Made by a program: the position numbers and the translations under genes
Notes under the pieces: generated by a model
The model's input: only the letters and a program-made list of their open reading frames with translations
The model's database searches: none
Told to the model about the DNA's origin: nothing
Part shown: positions 55,541 through 64,000 of the stretch, in pieces
Position numbering within the stretch: position 1 is the stretch's first letter
Layout of the letters: each line of letters begins with the position of its first letter
Source: Gordionus sp. m RMFG-2023
Lineage: Eukaryota; Nematomorpha; Gordioida; Chordodea; Parachordodidae
Reading direction: 5' to 3'
Length of the DNA: 64,000 nucleotides
Assembly (NCBI RefSeq): GCF_954871325.1
Contig: NC_088779.1
Location: forward strand, 15,998,846-16,062,845

Positions 55541-58034
55541 GTGAACACAACTATCAAATCAATTAAAACAATATATGCAACTGTTCCAGTGAATAAGTTC
55601 AAAGATTATATAAAAAATTGTGAGGTATGTTCATTGAAGACGACGTTGCCGAAGGCCCCAACTGGTAAAGCTATAAAGTCAACGGCAGTATGGGGTCGAG
55701 TTGTAATGGATCTTATTGATTTTAGTAGCACTCCTGATGGAGAATTTAAATACATAATTCACTTTAAAGACCATTTTTCTAAATTTACATACGCAAAGCC
55801 TCTTATATCAAAACAAGGGGAACAAACAGTAAGGGTTATACGAAATTTGTTTTTTACTTTCGGTCCTCCAAAAATTTTACAAAGTGATAATGGACGAGAA
55901 TTTAAAAGTAAATAAAATTATTGATTTGTCTAAAAAAATATTTATAGATAAAATGGTCGAATCTATGTTAATGGATGATTTTCCAGAAGTAATATTCGCA
56001 CATTCGCGACCACGCCACCCAGAAACCAATGGTTTAATTGAGCGAGCAAATGGAACTTTAGAGTCGCGAATAAGCGGTTACATGTTGGAAACAAAAAAAT
56101 ATGATTGGGCGACTGCGCTCCCTAAAAGTGTATTTAATATCAATCTAGGATTTTCTAGAACAATTGAAAATACCCCATTTAATGTATTTTTCGCTAAAAC
56201 ACCTTATTCGGTTGATAGCGAACCGGAAGTGATACCAGAAATAGTTAATGTGGATTCTAATTATGAAGAAATGAGTAAAAATCTATAATATTTAAGAGGG
56301 CTCAATATAAAAAATAATATATCGAGATTTATAAAAAAAAAATTAAAATTTTTAAGGGCTATATAATTTTCAAAAATTTAAATCTCCGCATCGCCACCAG
56401 CCTCAATAAAAAATAATTATTTTATATTTAAAAATATTTACCCCCTAATTCTATAAAGGGTTGGTTCATACTTTTCCGAGGTTAACATCAAGAGAAAACC
56501 CATTAGAAAATCCTGATGAAATCAGTAATAATAAAATATGTTAGAATTAAATATATTATTGTAACTCTTAAATTTTTTAAAGGTTTAATTCAAAATTTAT
56601 AAAAAAAATTAATAATTTTCAGAAAATTTAAACCTCTGCATCGGCACAAGCCTCCAAATAAAAAATCATTATATATTTAAATATATTTACCCCCTAATTT
56701 TATAAAGATTTGGTTCATACGATTCCGACATAAAGCGAAAACTCATTGATAGAATATGATCCTGATGAAATCAGTAATAATAAAATATGCTAGAATTAAT
56801 ATATAAATTGTAACTCCTAAATTTTTTAAATAAATTTTTTTTATAATTTTCAGAATATTTAAACTTCTGCATCGCCACTAGCCTCCAAATAAAAAATCAT
56901 TATATTTAAATATATTTGCCCCCTAATTCAATAAAGGTTTGGTTCATACTCTTCCGAGGTTATCATCAAGCGAAAACTCATTGATAGAATATGATCCTGA
57001 TGAAATCAGTAATAATAAAATATGTCAGAATTAATAAATAATAGTAACTCCTAAAATTTTTTAAAGGTTTAATTGAAAATGTTACACCAAGCTCACCGTT
57101 AAATGATAACTTATTGATCAATTCTAGTCCCGATGAAATGAGTAAAAAATGAATGATAATAAATATTGTAAACTTAAAATTAAAAGGTTTAATTTAAAAT
57201 TCTATTTGAAGTTCATCGTATAATGTCAATTGGATTGATAAATTATTCTTTTATCTGATGAATATAATAAATTTAATGAATATTAACTCTAGGCTACTAA
57301 TTTAACTCTTCATTTTTATATTTTATTTTAAACCAGATTTCCCCAGTGTTTCAAATTCAACATATACAAATACTTTATTTCTTCTTTATAACCAGAATAG
57401 TAGTAATACTCCTGAAGGTATAGTTATTGCACAAAAAATAAAAAGGAAAAATTCATACGAATCATATTATAATATTCAATATATTCTTTCGGACAAAACG
57501 AAATATAAAATAGGAAACACAATTGCATGGCAAGATAAAAATACAATTAATTCAATTGGGAATACTATAGAAAATATTTTAGCAAGATTGCCTTCCTTTA
57601 TTGCATATTTATTGGATAGGAATAAGCAACACAATGCTTACAAAAATAAAATTAAAAAAATAAAATTATCCATTGGGGATCACGTACTGATCCCAATAAA
57701 TAAAAATGATAGATCTAATATATGCCCCAAATATATTGAAGCCAAAATTATCCAAATGGAGGGCCATAAACTATGGGTTGGAACTCAATTGGGAAAAATT
57801 GATTCACCATTTTTAAAAACGAGTGTTCATAAATCAATAAAATTTTCCAATTTAACCATTCCTGATAAGACTATTTCCATAATAACAGCATCAAGAAGTG
57901 CATCTTCTTATGGTAATTGTAAATCAATTTGCAATTGCCAAAAAAGTTGCAACAATAAGAGATGCCAATGTTTTAAAAATGGGATTAATTGTTCCACAAA
58001 ATGTCATTTAAATATTACTTGTAATAATAAATAA
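55541..58034 (+). mobile_element. Fossil integrase element (KRBA2/SCAND3-like, retroviral-type integrase)
   Basis: A virus-like or Ginger-like element fossil on the plus strand. 55541-56288 holds the retroviral-type integrase region: a zinc-binding C-x2-C end (CEVCSLK), VVMDLIDFSS, FKDHFSKFTYAKPL, LQSDNGREF and the HPETNGLIERANGTLESRI block. 57588-58034 holds the C-terminal part with DRNKQHNAYKNKIKK, LSIGDHVLIPINK, and a cysteine-rich tail (CNCQKSCNNKRCQCFKNG) as seen in KRBA2/SCAND3-type integrases. A tandem-repeat block lies between. It is broken, with at least two breaks in its reading frame. No terminal repeats were found, so its class (LTR kin, Ginger or Polinton-type) is open. Moderately old. 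Confidence 0.75.
56370..57260 (+). repeat. ~240-bp tandem repeat inside the integrase fossil
   Basis: Three good units and one or two decayed ones, each with TTTACCCCCTAATT, GGTTTGGTTCATAC, CCTGATGAAATCAGTAATAA and CTGCATCG(C/G)CAC. Units are similar over their whole length, including the non-coding parts, so this is local tandem amplification in the region between integrase core and C-terminal part. Confidence 0.8.
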
Positions 58035-58430
58035 CTGTTCAAAATTATATTTAAATTTCAATTATCAAAATAAAATAAAATAAAATATGTGTTGATTATA
58101 TGGTTTGATGAAAAATATAATAATAAGGATGATTTGCTTCTAAAGATGTGTAATAATTTTTAACTGTAGAAAGAAAAATTTAATATGTCATTTTAAAATT
58201 TGTGAATCGATGGTTTCAAATATAGCCAGAAATTTTGAGATTTAAATATATAACATATTAAAATAAGCTGCTAGCAAATAATTTTATTAGGTTACAATAA
58301 GTTTTTAAAAAGCATTGACAATATTGAAGTCTAAATATGTTGTATTTAATTTTATTTACCCATGTTAATGTTCTATAAGAATAATAATATTCTTAACATT
58401 TTAATACGCCCGCTTAGAGAAATAAAATCA
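58035..58430. other. AT-rich 3' flank of the integrase fossil
   Basis: No gene or repeat seen. Confidence 0.4.
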
Positions 58431-60270
58431 ATATAATCAAACCGCTCCATCCACCCACCAAACCAAGTCATACCCATCAAGACCAAAAATAAATGCATTA
58501 AAAGAAATTTAAATTATCTTTTATTTGATACCCATATCGTTTTTATTTTATAAAAATATTCCTGACCCCCCAAGATCTAGACCCACTCGAGTGATTATTA
58601 TTACAATAAAAAAATATTTTAATTACCTTTTATTTGATACCCATATTAAAAAACTTATTTTTTACCCTTCCCCCCCCCTTCATCCACCACCAGACCAAGT
58701 CATACCCATCAAGGCCAAAAATAAATGCTTTCAGACAAATTAAATTAGTTTTTATTTGATACCCATATCGATTTTTATGTTTATAAAAATATTCCTGACC
58801 CCACAAGACCTAGACCCACCCGCTTAAAGTGGTTATTATTATTACAATAAAAAAATATTTTAATTATCTTTTATTTGATACCCATATCAAAAAAACTATA
58901 TTTTTTACCCCCCCCCTCTTCATCCACCCCCCAGACCAAGTCATACCCATCGAGACCAAGAATGAATGCTTGGAGTCAAAAGATATTTAAATTAGCTTTT
59001 ATTTGATACCCATATCAAAAAAAACATATTTTTTACCCCGCCCCCCCCTTCATCCACCCCCAGACCAGGTCACACCCATCAAGGCCAAGAATAAATGCTT
59101 TCAGGCAAAAGAAATGTAAATTAGCTTTTATTTGATACCCATATCGATTTTTATGTTTATAAAAATATTCCTGACCCCCCAAGACCTAGACCCACCCGCT
59201 TAAAGTGATTATTATTATTACAATAAAAAATATTTTAATTACCTTTTATTTGATACCCATATCAAAAAAACTATATTTTTTACCCTCCCCCCCTCTTCAT
59301 CCACCCCCCAGACCAAGTCATACCCACCGAGACCAAGAATAAATGCTTGGAGTCAAAAGATATTTAAATTAGCTTTTATTTGATACCCATATCAAAAAAA
59401 ACATATTTTTTACCCCGCCCCCCCCCTTCATCCACCCCCAGACCAGGTCACACCCATCAAGGCCAAGAATAAATGCTTTCAGGCAAAAGAAATTTAAATT
59501 AGCTTTTATTTGATACCCATATCGATTTTTATGTTTATAAAAATATTCCTGACCCCCCAAGACCTAGACCCACCCGCTTTAAGTGATTATTATTATTACA
59601 ATAAAAAAATATTTTAATTACCTTTTATTTGATACCCATATCAAAAAAACTTACTTCTTCCCCCCCCCTTCATCCACCCCCAGACCAAGTCACACCCATC
59701 AAGACCAAGAATAAATGCTTTCAGGCAAAAGAAATTTAAATTAGCTATTATTTGACACCCATATCGATTTTTATGTTTATAAAAATATTCCTGACCCCCC
59801 AAGACCTAGACCCACCCGCTTAAAGTGATTATTAGTATTACAATAAAAAAATATTTTTATTACCTTTTATTTGATACCCATATCAAAAAAACTATATTTT
59901 TTACCCTCCCTCCCCTCTCTTCATCGACCCCCCAGACCAAGTCATACCCATCGAGACCAAGAATGAATGCTTAGAGTCAAAAGATATTTAAATTACCTTT
60001 TTTTTGATACCCATATCAAAAAAACTATTTTTTAACCCCACCCTCCTCTATCCGCCCCCCCCCCACCAAGACCAAGTCATAACCCATCAAGACCAAGAAT
60101 AAATGCTTTCAGTCAAAAGATATTTAAATTAGCTTTTGTTTGATACCCATATCGATATTTTATGTTTATAAAAATATTCCTGACCCCCCAGACCTAGACT
60201 CGCCCATTACGGCGGAGAGATTGACCTCCAGTTGAATAGATATTTTTATTAGCTCTCGATTGATACCCTA
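58430..60270 (+). repeat. C-rich minisatellite with A-B-C higher-order units
   Basis: About fourteen monomers of ~118-132 bp beginning TTTGATACCCATATC. Type A continues GATTTTTATGTTTATAAAAA and CCCCCCAAGACCTAGACCC; types B and C continue with poly-A, a CCCCCCC run, and CCAGACCA(A/G)GTCA(T/C)ACCCAT, differing in TTGGAGTCAAAAG (B) versus TTTCAGGCAAAAG (C). From 58757 to ~59640 the order is A-B-C-A-B-C-A-C, so a ~375-bp higher-order unit exists. Strand asymmetry is strong (C on plus, G on minus). Non-coding; open frames across it only translate the repeat. Confidence 0.92.
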
Positions 60271-60540
60271 TGTTAGACCTAACTTATTTCATAAGACCAA
60301 TAAAACAACATTGAAAATTTATAAATAACAATAAAATTAAAAAGAAATAAAACTAAACGCGCGTAAAACGCTTTTAAAAATAAGATTCCTCTTTATCACG
60401 GTTCAAACGTGATAATACCGTATAGTTCTTAATCCTTTAAAAAATTGAAATTTTAAAGGGATCCCTTTAAAACCCGTGAAGATCCCGGTTAGTCATGATT
60501 CCTTTAAAATTTACGACATATATATTAAAATAATACTTCA
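60271..60540. repeat. Dispersed repeat with GGGATCCCTTTAAAA
   Basis: 60440-60525 (AAAGGGATCCCTTTAAAACC to ATTCCTTTAAAATTTACGAC) is an inverted relative of 24330-24400. No gene. Confidence 0.5.
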
Positions 60541-61445
60541 ATATTTATTATAGAAAATTATTTTCAATAAATTTACTAAAAATTTATTTTGTCGTTAGAA
60601 TAGATCGATCGATTCCTATAAACTTCTTTGAACTAAATACTTAGAGATTTGTAATATAAAAATTTTTCAATATTCTAAAATTATCCTATTTATTTAACAT
60701 TACTAGCTTGCGTGAAAATTATTTTTAAGTATGTTCAAGTATATATAAAATGATACATTAATATTTACAACTTAATATTTTTAATTAATTTACTATAAAT
60801 TTATTTTGTAGTTAAATTGAACTAAATATTTAGAGATATGGAAAAAACAATTACACAATGATCTAAATATATTCTATTTATTTAATACTACTAGAAGGTA
60901 TTTATTGGCTTATAATGATTTCCCTTAAAATCCCTTTAAAATGTTTGATTATATTTTCGGGTGGAAAGCATTTTTACGTATGTTGCACATATATTATTAA
61001 TAATACTTCGATATTTACTATAGGAAATATAATATTTTTAATAGATTTACTATAAATTTAATTTGTCGTTATTAAAAGAGATTAAATCCTATAGAGAATT
61101 CATTACAACTAGATAATTAGACATTTAGAAAAATAATTTCAACATAATCGAAATAATTTCCATTTATTTAACTCTACTAGAAGGTATTTATTGGCTTATT
61201 ATGATTTACTCTTATATCCCTTGTGTTTAGTTATTATTTAGCGTTATAAGCATCGTATATATAAAAAAATACTTAATATTTTCTATAGGAAACTTAATAT
61301 TTTTAATAAATTTACTATAAATTTATTTTGTCGTAAAAGAGATTATTTCCAATGAACTAGATACTTAGAGATTTGGAAAAAATAATTTTTCAATAATCTA
61401 AATTTATTTTCCTATTTATTTAACATTACTAGAAGGTATTGGGTT
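60541..61445 (-). repeat. Inverted block of the AT-rich satellite
   Basis: Reverse complement of the array at 19-43 kb: TAAATTTATTTTGTCGTTA, ATTCCTATA(A/G)A, CTAAATACTTAGAGATTTG and TATTTAACATTACTAGAAGG recur with ~240-260 bp spacing (four monomers). These units are more diverged than those at 38-40 kb, as expected at an array edge. Confidence 0.85.
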
Positions 61446-61890
61446 ATAATGATTTTAATTTAAATTTAACATGTATACAATTTATATTTTTGCCCATTTT
61501 GCTTCAAAAATATTCAAAAAAGTTTAAAAATAAGATTTTGACAATTGTTTTTATGGTACATTCATTTAAATTTTTATTTAACATATTTTTACAATTGCTT
61601 CAAAAAATATCTAAAAAGTTAAATTATGACATTGTCACTTTTCTATTATTCATCTTCATTAAAATCAATTTAACATGTATACATTTACCCATTTATTTCA
61701 AAGAAATTTAGAAAAGTTTAAAAATATGGATTATGTTGTCACTTTTCTAAAGTACATCTTCTATGAAATACTATTTACATATTTAATTTGCACAAAAAAA
61801 CTTGATAGTATTATATTATAATTGTCACTTTTATATAGTTCATCTTTATTAAATCTCAATTTGTCATGTTAAAAATTTAATTTACCCCAA
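61446..61890 (+). repeat. Decayed ~110-bp tandem units (TTGTCACTTTTCTA type)
   Basis: Three to four units with TTTAACATGTATACA, TTTACCCATTT, TTCAAAAA(A/T)AT and GTCACTTTTCTA, related to those at 30780-31020 inside the giant element's right flank. An open frame at 61439-61711 is an artefact of the repeat. Confidence 0.55.
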
Positions 61891-62490
61891 CTATATACAG
61901 TGATGCAAATTCGGTTCTAAAATATGGATCAACTTTACTCGATTATCGGCTATTAATCTATTTCCTCAGTCATCATTACTTCGTCTAATGTGAAATCTGA
62001 AGCTCAACGAGAATAAAATTGTTGAGTGATTGGTGTTTAAGTGGAAAAAGGATACTGTCTGAAGGGAGTTTTATTTATGTCTCATCTGAGTGGCCAGTGT
62101 ATCATAAGAAAAAGCCAACTTGTGAGTACATTTAATATTTAAAAAGCAAATTTTATTTGAAATAAGTTTGGCTTTGACACAGGAGGGGGCTATTTTTGTT
62201 ATAAAAAATTGTAGGGCTCTTTAACTTTAGAGGAAAAACTTAGCAGATGCCATCTTTTTTTTGTGGTATTAGGTCTGAAAATGGGGTACTATGTGCTGGG
62301 AAGTGAGTGTTCTGGGCGAAAAGTAAAAGTCTTGCATGATACACCTGGTAGCAATTGGACCATAAATATAATATAGCCATTTGTTAAATGTATAAGGAGA
62401 CAGATTTTGGGTTCAAAGGGGATAGCCATTGTTATAATATCATAACACGGTCATGAATAAAGGAAAAGCTAATATTAGAATGGAAAGCAA
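61891..62490. other. Higher-GC spacer, possible decayed coding traces
   Basis: 62020-62110 and 62270-62350 are less AT-rich than the flanks and give short open stretches (for example VKVLHDTPGSNWTI), but no family is recognised and stops are frequent. I do not call a gene. Confidence 0.3.
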
Positions 62491-62589
62491 ATAATATGAG
62501 TGAATGGCGCGACTACGTGTAAGAAAAATGAATGAATGCTATAATGAATGAATTTAAAGCTTAATATATCCAGATGCGAAAAAAATGGC

Positions 62590-62910
62590 GAAAAATAAGC
62601 GCGAATATAAATGAATTTAGGGCTTAATACAATCCAGATGTGAAAATAAAAATTGATAAAGAAGAAGAGTAAATGGATAATGCGAAATTTATCATATAAC
62701 GCAGATTAAACAAAATAAATAAAGTCATGTTATGGGTAGGCGAAAATGAAAGCGCGAATATAAATGAATTTAGGCTTAATACAATCCAGATGTGAAAATA
62801 AAATTGATAAAGAAGAAGAGTAAATGGATAATGCGAAATTTATCATATAACGCAGATTAAACAAAATAAATAAAGTCATGTTATGGGTAGGCGAAAATGA
62901 AAGCGCGATC
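62590..62910 (+). repeat. 153-bp tandem duplication
   Basis: GCGCGAATATAAATGAATTT through TATGGGTAGGCGAAAATGAA (62599-62751) is repeated at 62752-62904 with three or four small differences. Non-coding. Confidence 0.92.
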
Positions 62911-64000
62911 ATGAATAACTCGAAATTATATACGAGATAAAAATATTAAAAAAATCTATAACAAAGGGAATGTATATTGAGATAGAGAGGTGCAAATTAT
63001 TAATATACGACTAATAAATGTTTAATTTTGCAAATATTGCCAAGTTTTGTTATATTCGCTAAGCCATAAATGAATATGAAAATGTATCGCTATAATTAAA
63101 ACTGAATAGCGAAAAATATATAGTAATTAATGAAAATCAAATTATATTCTTCACTATATTCTTACTAGTAGTCAAATATAAGGATATAAATTGTAAATTT
63201 GGATGCTCCTTTTTTAATGAAGGTTTATTATCTATTTAAATTATTGTATTTTTTTTTACCTCTCTTATGTCGATGTTGAAGTACAAGTGGTTATATAACA
63301 TTTTATTACTTTTTATTTCGACAAAATATTAATTGAAATCATAAATATTTAAAGTTCAAAATAAAATAAGGGCATTAACGTCTTTATTTTTTGATTCATA
63401 AGAAAGGGCTTGAGAAGAACATTTATATCCATTGATGACGATTTTAATGTAATGCTTAAAATTTAAATAAAAAATGTTAAATAGTATAAATAATATTTGA
63501 TTAAATAAATTCCATTAGTACCCATATATGATTTTAATATATAGAAGCACACCGAATAAAATTTAACCTAGGAATACAATATAAATTTGTATATAACCAC
63601 TTGGGTAGATTCTTAGACCTATCTAACATGTCAAATATGGTTAAACTTAAGATATTAAAATTATATATTCAAAATGTTTGGATTTATTTATTTTATATAC
63701 AAATATCTTATAAAATAAAATATGAAAACAATTATATGAACTGTATAAAATCTTATCTAACCATTAAAATATAGGTCAAATACACAATTCTGATTATCAT
63801 TGATACCTGGGAAGAGGGCCTATTTTGCTAAGCCACTTAATAAAACCCTAAAAACAGTAATCCTAACAACCTATATAAATGACAATCTACTTTTATAATT
63901 TAAAATTAAAACATATTTATTTGTTTTAAATATATAAGAACATTAAAATACTCATAATAATTCTCTAATATCACATTATAAAAATATATTAAATAAAAAA
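62911..64000. other. AT-rich DNA to the window end
   Basis: No gene seen on either strand. Several short AT-rich frames lack any family feature. Confidence 0.4.

Noticed and set aside
58525-59560. Frames of 60-70 codons across the C-rich minisatellite, both strands
   Set aside because: They merely translate repeat units.
61891-62490. Possible host exon(s)
   Set aside because: Short open stretches only, frequent stops, no recognisable family and no supported splice sites.

Overview
The window comes from an AT-rich nuclear genome of an invertebrate animal, probably an ecdysozoan. Three observations point there: an inserted mitochondrial fragment uses the invertebrate mitochondrial code (TGA=Trp, ATA=Met, AGA=Ser) and carries rRNA genes opposite to cytb; its two tRNAs lack a normal T arm, as in arachnids and nematodes; and the one recognisable host gene, a pinin homologue, has six introns of only 38-49 bp. 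I cannot choose between an arachnid-like and an enoplean-nematode-like host.

Layout. 1-1.3 kb: the pinin gene. 1.6-19 kb: decayed and one nearly intact hAT transposons, two LINE 3' fragments and one unrecognised ORF. 19.2-43.6 kb: a long array of an AT-rich satellite with ~240-260 bp monomers arranged in higher-order repeats. It is interrupted by four insertions, each with readable junctions: a 1.3-kb hAT-type element (19922-21235), a 9.3-kb hAT-type element (22057-31343), a 4.6-kb Mutator-like element whose terminal inverted repeats are minisatellites (32544-37178), and a 3.15-kb mitochondrial insertion (40291-43440). A second, partial copy of the Mutator-like element follows at 43577-44480 and is cut by a Helitron (44481 to ~53765) that itself contains two hAT-type insertions. 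53.8-64 kb: a fossil integrase element, a C-rich higher-order minisatellite, an inverted block of the satellite, and low-complexity AT-rich DNA.

Almost every protein-coding stretch belongs to a transposon: hAT transposases (seven separate remnants, one an exon-intron gene, one interrupted only by a single TGA), a PIF1-type Helitron helicase, a pogo-like C-terminus, restriction-like-endonuclease LINE ends and a retroviral-type integrase fossil. The architecture is nested insertion into a satellite, with a pogo-like element inside a hAT gene intron, MITEs inside a Helitron, and what look like captured exons inside a hAT element. This suggests a centromeric, pericentromeric or other heterochromatic location; that is an inference. 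No CRISPR, operon or nuclear RNA gene was seen.
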